Below are positions 46,966-58,924 of a stretch of DNA of 64,000 nt, in pieces (within the stretch, counting starts at the first letter, position 1; the number at the start of each line of letters is the position of its first letter). Both the position numbers and the translations under genes were made by a program. The notes beneath the pieces were generated by a model. The model was not told the DNA's origin. It made no database searches and worked only from the letters and a program-made list of their open reading frames with translations. Source of the stretch: Henckelia pumila (Eukaryota > Streptophyta > Magnoliopsida > Lamiales > Gesneriaceae); contig NC_133123.1 of assembly GCF_033568475.1 (NCBI RefSeq), forward strand, positions 149,993,753 through 150,057,752, given 5' to 3'.

Positions 46966-47409
46966 TCTTTATAATAATTAAGAAAAATGATAGCAAATGA
47001 AAACAAGAAAAATATTTACAAATCACTAAACAATATGAACCATATATACATATAAAAACTAATGACGTAAAAATAAATAAATCAACACCAATAAAAAAAA
47101 TTAATATGATTCAATAGATAATTCAACACCACTAAATGCAATGTATTATTTTTGCTTTAGAAAACATCAAATCATGTAGGATTTCTTTGAGCAGTCCAAG
47201 TGCCGAACATATTAACGGCAAGATTATTTCTAAAAGTAATCCTTTCGTTAGAAGGCTCAATTACATTAACAAGTTCATCTTTATCCACTTCAGTATTATT
47301 TATGTACTCTCTTCCTTCGTCTTCATCCTCATAACCACTCACTCATTCTTGTTTTAAAAAAAATACCTCGTGATTGAATACATACAATTTGTTGTCAAAG
47401 AAATTAACA
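46966..47409. other. Spacer between Myb/SANT fragment and NLR
   Basis: AT-rich, no supported gene. It would hold the 3' flank of the NLR gene. A possible intron donor (CACGAG|GTATTG, about 47432) lies just before the NLR stop, so a small extra 3' exon here cannot be excluded. Confidence 0.4.
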
Positions 47410-50109
47410 TTAAGAAGAGAAAAAGGCAATACCTCGTGAAAGGGTGTGACCGTCGATGCTCGTAATTATGGTGGTGTTGTCTTCCTTTGTTTGAGGTATT
47501 ATGACTCGAAAGCCTTCATTTCCAAAGTTCTTTTGTTCCTCACCTACTTCCTTTGCCCAACCCTTGGTAGAATCGCCACAAGAAATCACTTCAATTTTTG
47601 TGAGTGTTTGGTGTTCACCAAAGTCTTGAGGAAATTCCTCCAAATCTAAATATCCAAGAATCAAGTGCTCCAGGACTGGGAAGTGTGTCTTGTCTGCTCT
47701 CCAATGTACCAAATCAGTCTTTCGAATGTCCAACACTTTCAATCTAACAAAATGCCCTTCTATTGGACACCATGTCTGCCCTTTACACGCGTCGAAGCAG
47801 AGCCTAAGTAGCTCAAGATTAGACAGTGAACCCATAATGCTCATATCTTCCCAAGGTAACATGCAGTAAATTAAAGTCAACTCTTTGAGAGAGTGTGGGA
47901 AGCTGAGATATTTCCAAGATATCGGGCTATTTTTCGAAGATATGTTGAATAGTAGTGATTCGAGCTTCTGCAAGTGGACGAGATTTTGAAGGCGGAACAA
48001 GGGCCATTCCACTCCTGGGGATACATCATTATACTCAACTGCTAATTCCTTAAGATTTGGAAGTCTTCTATAAACCTCCTCGGTGCACCTAAAATGTACA
48101 ACCATGACGAGAGTCCGCAGATTTTCCAAAATATGAGAATCATGTTTGTCAATGGGAGGATCAGGTAAAACACATCTCTGAATTTCGAGATGCCTAAGGT
48201 GTGGCAAACACCAAATTTCCGGTGGCAGATATAAAATTTCAGATAAGGAATTATCAATTTGCAAAGTCTGTAGATTCCAAAATAAGGACATCAAAGAATA
48301 AAACCTCTGAATCGAATTCCCATCCAAATGACCATGGAAAGACAAGAACCGCAGGTTCATTAGCTGCGAGTTTTCATCTGGTAGAATTGAATCATTCATT
48401 GTCAACACCCTCAACAATTGTAAATGACCAGCCAACAATGAAGTGCTCTCCGACCCACTAGTAACAGACCAAGATAGTGATGCCGGTCCCAATATATCAA
48501 GGGCAAGTGGGACGAATCCTAATTCTGGTTCCAAGATAGATGGACGAATGCGGAAGCTAGAGATGAAATTTGAGCTCGCATCACATATCACACAAAACAG
48601 GTTTATTTTTTTCACCTCCCTCCAGCATAGGTCTATCAAGAGATCATGCACACCACAACGTAGTAACTTACCAAGGACGTCTCGTCTACCACGGAAAATA
48701 AGGTTTCTATCAACAAGGTCTGTTATGTACTCATATGCTGCCTCTTCCAAGCTTTTACCGCTCATCGGTTTTAGAAATCCTTCAGAAACCCATACCTTGA
48801 TGAGCGTAGGGATATCAATATTATATGGTATTCGAGCCACAGCCAAGTAGAGAAAGCATGATTTCAAATGAGTAGGTAAGTTATTGTAACTCAAATATAA
48901 TATCTTTTGGCATTTCTCGTCGTCCTCTGAATTTATGATCGAGTTCATATTTCCTGCTACATGCTTCCATGAATCCATCGTCTTATCAGACTTGGCGAGC
49001 AGTCCGCCAATCACCACAATTGCCAAAGGAAGTCCTTCGCAATTTTTCGCAATGTCCTTCCCTAATTCTTCCAGTTCAGGAGGACAACCTTGTTGATGTC
49101 CGAAAACTTTTTCCCTCATCAATTCCCAGCTCCTGTTGTCATCTATCAAATCCAGTTCAAAAAGCGGACATGAGCTCAATTGCTCTGCCACCTTCTTTAC
49201 CCTCGTCGTTATCATGATTCGATTTCCATTGTCGCAATGATCTGGAAAGAATTGTTTTATCTTGTCCCAAGCCTCAATGCTCCATAAATCATCCAGCACG
49301 ATCAAATATCTTCTACCAAATAACTTTTTGTACAATAGTTCACCCAATTGTTCATCACCAGTATGACACTTGGCTTGGCCCAACTGATCATCACTTAAAC
49401 GACTCTCTGACCCACTTCGTCCAATTTCTGATAGCATTTCATAAATAATATTTCGTGCACTATATTCTTGAGATATTGTAGCCCAAGCACAAATATCAAA
49501 GTGAATATTAATATATGGATGTTCGTAGACATGGTTAGCAAGAGTAGTCTTACCTATACCTCCCATTCCAACAATTGCTACCATTTGACGATTTGATTGT
49601 TGACCAGTGAGTATATCCAATATTTCATTCAACTTCTCATCAGAACCCACCATAGTATTTTGCTCCTTGGAAGCTGATCTTGACGCCACAGCAGGCGATA
49701 AATCTATGAAAGTCGGATCTTCCTCAAACTTCCCAATTGTCTCTTTTATCCTCAACAGCTTGTTCTGGATCAGATCCTCCATCTCTTCTATAACTATATG
49801 GATACAATCAGCGAAGCCGGTCGAGCTATTCGCCTCGCTACCCGTAGATCGTGCTGGAATCTGAGCCAATACATGGAACTCAATGATTTTCTCTGCTACA
49901 CAAGCTGCATCTGCGATTTGACTCTCCACTTCAGCCATCTCTTCGTGGGCTCTGTGTGAATAATCTTCGAGAAATTCTCGAAGGAGATGAACCTTTTGCA
50001 GCAGGGACTCAATCTGTGTTATGTTTATACGTAGCCATTGCTGGGAAGGGTGGAAGATGAGCTCTGAAGTATTCAGAAGAGACATTAGAGCTGCATAAGC
50101 CGCCGCCAT
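47410..50109 (-). CDS. CC-NB-ARC-LRR disease resistance protein (R1-like)
   Basis: A single uninterrupted 899-codon frame from ATG 50109. Residues 1-150 form an R1-type coiled-coil domain with A-E-K-I-I-E in the EDVID position. NB-ARC: P-loop GMGGIGKTT (181-189), kinase-2 Y-L-I-V-L-D-D-L-W (268-275), R-I-M-I-T-T-R (297-303), G-L-P-L-A (359-363), L-K-S-C-F-L-Y (415-421) and G-V-H-D (486-489) where others have M-H-D. LRRs run about 560-860. Such intracellular receptors bind ADP/ATP and trigger defence on effector recognition. The set is closest to the late-blight R1 homologues of asterids. All key motifs are present, so it is likely functional. A fragment of a sister copy lies at 17668-17734. 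Antisense frames over it are shadows. Confidence 0.95.
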   Translation of the reverse strand: MAAAYAALMSLLNTSELIFHPSQQWLRINITQIESLLQKVHLLREFLEDYSHRAHEEMAEVESQIADAACVAEKIIEFHVLAQIPARSTGSEANSSTGFADCIHIVIEEMEDLIQNKLLRIKETIGKFEEDPTFIDLSPAVASRSASKEQNTMVGSDEKLNEILDILTGQQSNRQMVAIVGMGGIGKTTLANHVYEHPYINIHFDICAWATISQEYSARNIIYEMLSEIGRSGSESRLSDDQLGQAKCHTGDEQLGELLYKKLFGRRYLIVLDDLWSIEAWDKIKQFFPDHCDNGNRIMITTRVKKVAEQLSSCPLFELDLIDDNRSWELMREKVFGHQQGCPPELEELGKDIAKNCEGLPLAIVVIGGLLAKSDKTMDSWKHVAGNMNSIINSEDDEKCQKILYLSYNNLPTHLKSCFLYLAVARIPYNIDIPTLIKVWVSEGFLKPMSGKSLEEAAYEYITDLVDRNLIFRGRRDVLGKLLRCGVHDLLIDLCWREVKKINLFCVICDASSNFISSFRIRPSILEPELGFVPLALDILGPASLSWSVTSGSESTSLLAGHLQLLRVLTMNDSILPDENSQLMNLRFLSFHGHLDGNSIQRFYSLMSLFWNLQTLQIDNSLSEILYLPPEIWCLPHLRHLEIQRCVLPDPPIDKHDSHILENLRTLVMVVHFRCTEEVYRRLPNLKELAVEYNDVSPGVEWPLFRLQNLVHLQKLESLLFNISSKNSPISWKYLSFPHSLKELTLIYCMLPWEDMSIMGSLSNLELLRLCFDACKGQTWCPIEGHFVRLKVLDIRKTDLVHWRADKTHFPVLEHLILGYLDLEEFPQDFGEHQTLTKIEVISCGDSTKGWAKEVGEEQKNFGNEGFRVIIPQTKEDNTTIITSIDGHTLSRGIAFFSS

Positions 50110-50225
50110 AATTGAAGCTTAGTGAATTTGGCTTCTGCAGATAAATTTTAGAGAACACAGCATCAAGATCTGGATAGGATTAGTGTGGCTGTAACAAAGT
50201 TAAGAGTAGTTAATTATTGGATTAA
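50110..50225 (-). promoter_or_regulatory. NLR 5' flank
   Basis: Only 116 bp separate the NLR start codon from the MITE at 50226, so the MITE lies in, or pushed apart, the proximal promoter. No confident TATA box is seen in this short stretch. Confidence 0.4.
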
Positions 50226-50837
50226 GAGGGTGTTTGGCTAAGGTTATTAAAAAGAGTTTATAAGTTCTTAGAGTTTATAAGCTGTTTTACGAGTTTATAA
50301 GTTGCTGTTAGAACTTATTTTAAAAATAAGTTGTTAAAGTGTTTGGATAAACTTATTTTAAATAACTTAAAGATGTTGATATGTTTGGTATTATAAGATC
50401 TTTTATTGTCAAAATTACCAAAAAGGGTATAATTCTATGAAAATAATATTTTGAGTTATACACATACGAAAATAGTTTTAGAATAAACCTATATTAAAAA
50501 AATAAAATTGTTTTAATATTTTATTTTTAAAAAAATTTATGTGATTTGTAATTTTTTTTAAAATAATATTTAATATTTAATAAGTGGAAGATAATATAGA
50601 GATTTATTAAAATATTCAAGGATATTTTAGAGATATGAAATATTAAAATAAGATCTTTTTTAAAAAAATACATCCCCTTACTTTTTTAAAAACAGCTTAT
50701 AAGCTGTCAAACAGCTTATTTTGACAGCTTATAAGCTGTTTTTAAAAAATTTTATCAAACACATTTTGAGAGCTTAAAAGCTCTCAAACAGCTTATAAGC
50801 TGTTTGAAAGAGCTTTTAAGTTCTGCCAAACACCCTC
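50226..50837. mobile_element. Tourist-like (PIF/Harbinger) MITE, 612 bp
   Basis: Perfect 13-bp inverted ends GAGGGTGTTTGGC / GCCAAACACCCTC (50226-50238, 50825-50837) and a 3-bp TAA duplication (50223-50225, 50838-50840) identify a PIF/Harbinger-type MITE. The interior has repeated subterminal motifs 'AGCTTATAAGCTG' in both orientations. No coding. It lies 117 bp upstream of the NLR start. Confidence 0.88.
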
Positions 50838-50840
50838 TAA

Positions 50841-52714
50841 GTCCCCTTTTGTCATTTTTCCACATTATAATTGCTTTGAAAACCCTAAAAAAAATGTTTA
50901 TTTTGGTTATTGGCGTGATATGAATAGTGTGGAGACACTGCCTTAATTAAGGCTTTGGGAAATTGAATTGTAGGCTGCATTATTTGGTTCTAATCGGCGA
51001 CTGATTTATAAAAAATAATCTTTTGTCATGTTATTTTAGTAATATTTTCTGGAAATCAGAGAGATGTGGAAGATTGGATTATTTTGATGTGATCATTCCG
51101 GTTCTGTTTCATAGTTCATTATGATGAGTAATAAAATATGTATATGTAAATAATTTACCGTACTTGACGAAGATTAATTATTAAACCAGTAGTTTAGACC
51201 ACAGAACCAAATCATTTTCCTTTCATTTTCGAAATTTTATTCGGAATGCAGTTGAGACATCTCCAGTCTGGTTTCTTTATTTCCTTACTTGACAAATGCT
51301 TACACAAGGTTTTACATAATAAATCAATTGTTAACTTGGTATGAGTATTTAGTAAGAAAATTAATCCATTAAATCTAGTCACTCGTAACCATAATATTAA
51401 TTAATCCTCAGATTCTGACCTTTTCTTAATTTTATGATTTGATTCTAACGTATCAGTTTACTCTCTCAGCAAGTACTCTTGTGTTCTTTCAAACTTTATT
51501 AAGGGTATCCTACTAATTGCCACTCTAAGCAATGTTCTTCATTCGGGATGGCGATCTTCTTGTATGGACACTTTGATAGGAATCCAACTTCTACATTCAC
51601 TCGAGAAAATCCCATCTTGAAAAGGGCAGTAAGGATCATAATGAGCGACTATATTTTGTTGATTAGTATCTTATTTGTCACTTGTTATGTTACTAAGAAG
51701 TGCTAAACAGATTATTCTTACACTATATTATTGTAACACATCAACACAAGCACGTAGAACAATAAATACAGTCAAACTCTTGGAGTGATCTTAACGATGC
51801 CTTCCATTCCAGCAGTTTATGTCAATCCGGAGATTCTCCTTGAATCTTTAGTTTATATCACCTATAGATAGTCTTGATATGCCAGCCGAGACATAAATTA
51901 CAGGCTGATGATTTATGCCTTTCTAGACCAAACTGGTGGGCATCATGTCATTACAGAAATTTGAATGGCTTACTGCAGTAGTTTGCGATTACCTTTTCTG
52001 TTTGCATATCTTCTTACTGCAATCCTGATCTTCAATCCCTCACAAAGCACGATATATAGACAGACCAGTCAATAAATTTCTCACCACAAAGCATGCTAGT
52101 TAAATGCATAATGGAATATCTTCAAGTTTTGCAAGAAGATGGACGCATAAGCAAGATTCATCACCGTGCTCTTATGTTAGGAAAGTGGAAAACTTGCTGC
52201 AATTTTCTGAAACATAAAGAGATGAAAACAGCATGGGCGTTCCCTTTTAATTAAGGGGGCAATGTGTGTCCACTAAGAATACATTTTAACTTTTTATGCA
52301 TTGATGTGTTCCTCTCTTACGATGATTGCTTCAAGCGGTTTGGGCTCAACTTATACAGGAAATAGGCCTTTGCGCGTTTCCTTAAAAAAAATACAAGAGA
52401 AGTTAGTGAGTGTACTGTGCAACAAGGACGAGAGATCCAAATAACTAGTCAGAACCAGTTTCAGAGTAAGAATGTATGATATGTAGGATGATGGATATAG
52501 AAAAGGAAACTAAATCTTTAGTAGATATATATATTATCAACCAAAAACAAAAACAAAAAGAATCAATCGACATAACAATCTGCAATGAATTTCCTACTAC
52601 ATAAATGAATATACTATAGACCATCAATAATCAACCGAACCTACCGAAGAAAAGCAAGAATAACTTCCTCTCTCACCAGCAAAATTGACTCCTTATCTAA
52701 ACATATAGTTAGAG
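50841..52714. other. Intergenic region between NLR and kinase
   Basis: No complete gene. 51774-51914 is the second copy of the 12883 block. A minus-strand stretch 51500-51650 keeps an open codon run (…F-S-R-V-N-V-E-V-G-F-L-S-K-C-P…) that could be a decayed exon, without a recognised family. 52160-52714 probably includes the kinase 3'UTR. Confidence 0.5.
51774..51914. repeat. Second copy of the ~145-bp host block (see 12883-13028)
   Basis: Same orientation as the first copy, from 'AAACTCTTGGAGTGATC' to 'CTGATGATTTA'. The shared short plus-strand frame (N-S-W-S-D-L-N-D-A-F-H) ends at the same TGA. Flanks of the two copies are unrelated, so the shared unit is short. Confidence 0.6.
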
Positions 52715-53977
52715 CTAGACGCCCGTAGAAATGGTAAAACTAACAGGAAACTGCATTTCTTTTCTTGTTGAAACTTCTGATGAAACCTCTGTTGATTGAC
52801 TGAGACCAGCATCAATGCTAGAGTTTGTGATGATTTCAAGTTTCTCAACCTCAACTTCTTCAGCAAAATCGGATATGACTTTATTCTCACAATAGCTGAC
52901 ATCCTCATCAGTCCAATAAGAAAATGAATCCCCCTCAGAAGTATAGCCCCACCCGTCTGAATACGATCCCTGACTCAACTCATAGTCGCTCTCAGATACC
53001 ACCAATATAGTCTCAATCTCATTCAAACCTTCTGGCTCCTCCACGTCTTCAGTTGCTTCATCTTCTTCCAAGCCTCTAACAAACGGATGATTCAACAGCA
53101 TTTCAGCAGTCATTCTAAACCTGGACTTCCTCACAAAACAACCCTTCAGAAAATCCCTAGCATCATTCGATACATCATTTGGAATTTTCGGTGATTCCTG
53201 CCTCGCACCAATCTTCGCAAGAATGTCCTCTGCCTTCAACTCTTTTTCTCCCTGCCACGGATTCTTCCCAGTTAACATCTCCAGCACAATGCACCCAACC
53301 GCCCAAATATCACTTGGAGCTTCTTGCACGTTATCCATCACAGCCTCGGGCGACAAATACATAGGAGTACCCCTCCAATAAGGACCCAACTTCCTCTTCT
53401 TACTCTGTTTTACCCTCTTCGCCAGTCCAAAATCTCCAATCTTAGCACGCAAGGCAGAATTTCCTTCTCTTCGAGAACTAGGCAAAAGCAAAATATTATC
53501 CGGCTTCAAATCACAATGAACATACCCAATGCCATGAACATGCTTCAAACCTCTAAGAATGCACCTTGCATACACCCTAGCCTCAAACTCAGGCAATCCA
53601 CAGCTACCCGATTTCTTAATCCTCTGTCCCAAGGTTCCACCAGAACCATACTCCAACAACAGATTATACACCATCATACCATTATCCCCCATCGTCGTCT
53701 CATCCCCAAAACACTTGATTACATTCGGACATCCCTTGACATTACTCAAAACCTCCCTCTCCTTCTGAATTGAACCCGAAACCGAAACCTCCGCCGATTT
53801 CACCGCCATCATTGACGGATAATAGCTATGCTTTGATCTGGGTTTCTTCAGAGTAGCCAAATAAACACTCCCGAAACCCCCTTTCCCAATCACCGACCCC
53901 CTAACCCATGCAACCCCATCACCATATTCATTCACACCCTTCACACAAACCACGTCTCCCCCCTTTCTCTCCAGCAT
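52715..53977 (-). CDS. Protein kinase, MAPKKK20-like, intronless
   Basis: 420 codons from ATG 53977; the open frame extends seven codons further upstream but without an ATG. Kinase domain at about 25-305: glycine loop I-G-K-G-G-F-G-S-V (30-38), A-V-K (K60), catalytic V-H-C-D-L-K-P-D-N (153-161), D-F-G (182-184), S-P-E (209-211), D-I-W-A-V-G (223-228). The H-C-D in place of H-R-D makes it a non-RD kinase. The set and the G-T-P-M-Y-L-S-P-E activation segment match plant MEKK-like MAPKKK17-21, which act in ABA and stress signalling. The 110-residue tail is acidic and serine-rich (E-E-D-E-A-T-E-D-V-E-E), perhaps regulatory. Full-length and probably functional. Confidence 0.92.
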   Translation of the reverse strand: MLERKGGDVVCVKGVNEYGDGVAWVRGSVIGKGGFGSVYLATLKKPRSKHSYYPSMMAVKSAEVSVSGSIQKEREVLSNVKGCPNVIKCFGDETTMGDNGMMVYNLLLEYGSGGTLGQRIKKSGSCGLPEFEARVYARCILRGLKHVHGIGYVHCDLKPDNILLLPSSRREGNSALRAKIGDFGLAKRVKQSKKRKLGPYWRGTPMYLSPEAVMDNVQEAPSDIWAVGCIVLEMLTGKNPWQGEKELKAEDILAKIGARQESPKIPNDVSNDARDFLKGCFVRKSRFRMTAEMLLNHPFVRGLEEDEATEDVEEPEGLNEIETILVVSESDYELSQGSYSDGWGYTSEGDSFSYWTDEDVSYCENKVISDFAEEVEVEKLEIITNSSIDAGLSQSTEVSSEVSTRKEMQFPVSFTISTGV

Positions 53978-56765
53978 CTTGGCTCCCACGACATACAATA
54001 CGTGATTCCTTCAAACTCAACCAGCAAACACAAAACCAAAAGAAACCAACTTTAACAAGTAGTGGAATCGAATTAATGGTATCTAAGAGGAAAAGGGGAA
54101 CGCAATCTAGTTTAATAACTCGATTCCTATATCTGCTCTTACAATCCTACACAAACCAAATTAGGGTTCAAAGAAGCAATATTGATAACAAGTGGTAAGA
54201 GGGTAGCTTGCGGTTCCTTATGTGGGATTGCAAAGAATCAACGAGCCGCGTTTTCTTGAAGAAATAATAATACAATTTGCACAAAAGAGTGGTTAACAGT
54301 AGTAACCAATATTATATATAACAAGAATAACGGCCATCAGTCTTTTTATGTTATTCACCAATTACAATATTATTTCGAGTTTTTGTAAGAATAAGTCTTA
54401 ACAAAAAAAAAAAATTTAATAAGAAAAAATAGATCTTTCACTCCATCTTTACACATTTTATCTTGCAAATCATCCTATTTTATTCCACTATTTATTAACT
54501 ATAAATTCAAATAAAAAAAATGGCATGAAATGTAATTTCAAATGATATGCTCATATATTCTATTTCTTGTTTTATATAAACCAACGGAACATACACATAC
54601 ATTGCATATATAACATAATATATGAATATTATATGAAATTATTCGTGATACATATTTTGTTTTACATTATGTATTGATAAGTTACAAAAATTGATAAATT
54701 CATAAATAAATAATGCAAGATATGTCATATAATTTTCTATGTTATTAAACAAACATTTTTGTTACATTTTTTCGTCAAAGTTCTATAGAGATATGTGTAA
54801 TTTTGCTTTGGTTTGTCGAGAGGGATCAAAGAGCTAGTACAAGGATCGATAAGATTTTTATGAGGTGAATTCATATTTTACATATATTTGTTAGCAAATA
54901 TAAAGTACGATTTTAAAAAAGGAAAAAGAGTATTATTTAAAGAAATATTTATAAGAATTTGGTCAGATGTTAGCAAGTGGTCGCAGTTGGCCTGCGTCGG
55001 CTTTACAAGTCATAATCCCACATGCCAAATGCCAACCAATATAATTTAGCCACAGTTTTGGACAGCAAAGACAAGGTTATTTTATGATGATAAATATTCA
55101 AAATATTTGTATATTTTAAATTTTCATGTAAATGTAATTATAAATAAATATATGACTCTATTTCGCCATATAAAATATTATGAATAGAGATAAGATTGAA
55201 AATTTGAAAATAATAAGTATTTTAGGATAACAAAGGTGAAATTACTTATAATTATCATTTTTTTGTGCAAAAAAGAAATAATGGATATTACTGCAATTTT
55301 ATGATCTTCACCAAATTAATTAATTTTTAAAAGGCGTAATTTTTTAAATAGTAAGTATACTCATCATCAAAGAGATCCCTCGGTTCAAAAATTGAATCTT
55401 CAATATTAGAAAGATTAATTTTTGAAAGGCATTGAGGGGGTCAAACTTTGTAGGATGTCGAAAAAAAAATTCTTAGACACATTAAATTGACTCATTAACT
55501 GCCCTCTCATTCCACACTTTCGTTAATTTATTCAATGGGTGGCATTATAATACATACCTAACAAATTTCTTTAGTCAAATAAAATAAAAATCAAATTTAT
55601 GGGTGAGGAGTTTTGTCCATGCGAGTGTTGAGTTCATTACCCTAAAATATTATTATTTTAACCGTATATGTAATTACTTACTTTTCAGACATTTTAGAAT
55701 AAAAAAATATTATTCTTAAAATTAAATAAAAGATAAATTCTTTAGGTTCAAAATTTTTACAATAAATGTTGTGAAAACCAAGAAAAACATGCGCGTTTTC
55801 AGAAATTAATGGATTCATAATGTGACTGATTTCATGAGCGATAGAAAAGGACAAAGCAAGATTATTGATTTAATGGTCTGTCCATAAAATAAAGTACATG
55901 GAAATTAATTAATCTCACCAAAATTACATAAAAGACAATGTATCTTGAATTTTGTATCACACGGGTCAGCGCTAGAAATATTTAAAGACGAGCATTGGAA
56001 GCGTTGACTTCATTTTCAAAAACTTTAGATTATATGTGAGGTGATCTATATAATAATAATTAGGAATTAATATTTAATTAGTATTCAAGAAGAAAATCCA
56101 TAGATTTTATTATCATTTTACATTTCGTCAACCAAGGTGGCAAAAAGATAATATTTGTTTCCATGTCCACAAGATAGAAATGCTTGTCTTCCTATTTCAA
56201 TATATTTTATCCCATCTAACTTTTGAAATGTCATCACCTAATCAAAATTATGGACTGTATCACTTGCTTTAAAGATATACAGATTACAATATATAAATTA
56301 TTTTTAAAAAAAAACTTGTGCAAAAAGTCACTCATATTTAAAAAATATTGGAGATTGGTTGAATTAATCCGATAATTTAGCGAAGTCATGTGCTAACATA
56401 TGTGAACATGATCTATACACATTCTGTAGTCTTTGCATCTTTCTTTAATTTCTTTCTTTCTTTCTTTTCTTTTCTGCATCTGTATGTGATGAGGCAAGGG
56501 ATAACTTCAATGAAGAGATTACCATGATAATTTGGTTTAATAAAGCAATGTAATAATATAAGCTAATACACTTAAAAGCTGTTCAAAATATCATTTGTTA
56601 AGACAACAGGCACCAGTGGGGCAAAATTCAAGATTTAACAAAAAAACGTCCAGCTAATGCTTTCGTGCATGTCGAAAAAAATGTCCACAAAACATTTGAC
56701 TGATGATCCTAAATCAACATTACTCGGAGATTGATATTATGCTTTGATATATATATATACCAATA
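53978..56765. other. Intergenic region upstream of the kinase and 3' of PIG-F
   Basis: 53978-54250 is less AT-rich and probably holds the kinase 5'UTR and promoter. The remainder to 56765 is AT-rich, with a CT-rich tract (TTTCTTTCTTTC, 56448-56475) and no supported gene or clear element ends. A short plus-strand frame at 53908-54198 mostly overlaps the kinase antisense. Confidence 0.5.
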
Positions 56766-58924
56766 TTAGTCGGATTTCACCCGGCTTCGTCGACTGTGAA
56801 AGATGGCGAACCCGGAGGATACTATCATTCCAAAGATGTAACCTGAAATAGCTCCATAAGTCACACAGATTGGCCAATCCTGCATATAATGTCAATATCT
56901 TCCCGTGTCATGCTAACAAAAGATTTGCACGAATCTCGTGCTCAATCCAAGTAAAATATGATCAAATGGTCAACTCTAAAAACTGCCTTAATCGTAAGTA
57001 GAGAACGAAAAGGGTAGAGAACGAAAAGGGCAGCCTCAAATATCATTTCAGGTTGGGAATATAAGGATAGATACCTGCCAGGGTCTTTCCCAGTCCAGAG
57101 GCATGGGCCATGCACCGAACCAAGCTCCAATAACAGCTCCATGTGCAGGTACACAGATCATAAAATCAGTAGATCCAATTGGTCTGCAATTGAGAATTTC
57201 AAAGAAATAAAATCGAAGCAAATACCATCCAAGGATAACAAGATTCCATTTGAAAGGACAAGTTGCTTCCAATGAGGTAAGTAACTTACGCAGTGTGAGC
57301 AAATATGCGATGCCAATCATTCCAAGATTGACCAAAAACAGAAGCCGCTGGGGCAAACTGCCAGATAGCAAACATGGTGAAACACGTGAGATATCATAGG
57401 CTTATATGTGGAGAACATATTTATCGTTCTACCAAGCATGCATCATATCATGCATGTGATACACAAAACAAAACAGAAACTAACGAAAGTTGCAAATCAA
57501 CAAACTATAGATAGATAAGCATTAACTGGAACTTGATGTGGAAAATTTGATGATTCCTCTATGTGAAGGAGGAGTCATCAAGTGCAATAAAAGTAAACGA
57601 AGCTTGCAAAAGTAAATATCTTACAGAGGCATACACACCGTAAATGCGGACATTAAAAGAGACCAATGAACTGTCTTTTTAAAGTGCCTGCATTTACTTG
57701 GTTACAAACGGTAAGAATAAGAAATGTTATGCATTTTATAAATTCACAATCTAAACTTGGGTTAACAGAATGGATAAAAATCTGATGCACATAACCATCA
57801 CATACTGAATGCTAACAGGTGCCCCCAAAACTATTGCTCCAAGTGCATTCACCACAGCGCCTACAAATCATTAGAATCGATATAAAAGCAGATTTAACAT
57901 TTTAAGTTACTGAAAGGTAAGAATCATTTTGTGAATCATCCGAGTCATAAATTCATAGATTGTCTTACATTTTAGATTAAACACTGGTATTTGCTCTCAC
58001 AATTAAAGTAACATGTAAAACAATGAAAGGTGAGGTTTAGTCTTGTCCTAGGTAGTCAAGTATTTTTGTAGTCATATGAAACTGACAGGGCACCAGTAAA
58101 CTGGATGGTAATCTCGAGAGTTTGAAAGTCTTAACTTCAACCAGAGAGCTAACTAACAGCATAATAGCCAAAAATCAGCACAAATAGGATTCCCTTTGTA
58201 TAATTACTGATGAATATGGACAGCATTATGTTAGGGAGATTCCATAATGGGAATGGAAACATTACACTGAGAATTAAGAAAGAAAAAGGAAAATCAAAAT
58301 TGACAGTTCTAGCAGTAACCTGCAGGAAGCCCCAAAAAACCCTTCGCGATAGCTTTCAAATACTGCAGGGTCAAAAGAAGGGAAACAGTAATTACAAATG
58401 GAACAAAAAATTACAATAAAAAGCATCATCATTGAGAAATGCAAAAAATTACAGAGTTTTGATCTGGATTATGCCGCAAAAGACTATAGACTAAAATAAC
58501 AATTGAAGCTTCAATGGCCTGAAAATGAAGATGACACTAGATCAATTGTTGATGACAGTAGCACTTAATAATCAGATACGATGCATAAACGTGAAGACAA
58601 TGCCCATACCCAGACTACACGAAGGGTTTCAGCTGGACTTTCAGTAAGTGTAAGGGAACAAAAATTGCGAGCCACCCAGAAGGCTGACACTAGGCCTAGC
58701 CCACATATGAGATGCAACAGCAGCACCTTCAATGGAAATTCATATAAAATAGCAGGGTTTGCACTCTCCTGCAACTTCATTTGCTGTGGTTGCTGTGGAA
58801 GAGAAGTGAAAGTGTTGAGTGGCTCGACGGGTGGTTTGGGCGATTTTGAGGATTCAGAGAGTTTAAGTGGTTTAACAATCACAAAACAAGCAGCCACTGC
58901 ATCAGAGCATGTTGTCCCACACAT
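56766..58924 (-). CDS. PIGF: PIG-F: GPI ethanolamine-phosphate transferase stabilising subunit
   Basis: Eight coding exons with GT-AG borders and consistent phases: 58610-58924, 58453-58518, 58320-58362, 57806-57860, 57639-57687, 57290-57357, 57075-57183, 56766-56879, giving 272 codons. Recognised by L-K-A-I-A-K-G-F-L-G-L-P, A-V-V-N-A-L-G-A-I-V-L-G-A-P, S-W-N-D-W-H-R-I-F-A-H-T and the hallmark G-A-W-P-M-P-L-D-W-E-R-P-W-Q-D-W-P-I. PIG-F is a multipass ER membrane protein that stabilises PIG-O and GPI7/PIG-G in adding ethanolamine phosphate to GPI anchors. The N-terminus (first ~50 residues, proline/serine-rich) is longer than I expect for the family; a downstream Met (M-K-L-Q-E-S) is an alternative start. 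Exon 2 begins at 59084 with 5'UTR and short upstream ATGs. Confidence 0.93.

Noticed and set aside
47446..49864. Plus-strand frames opposite the NLR
   Set aside because: Antisense shadows of a gene with all NB-ARC motifs in the other strand.
53179..53773. 149- and 69-codon plus-strand frames opposite the kinase
   Set aside because: Antisense shadows; no domain.
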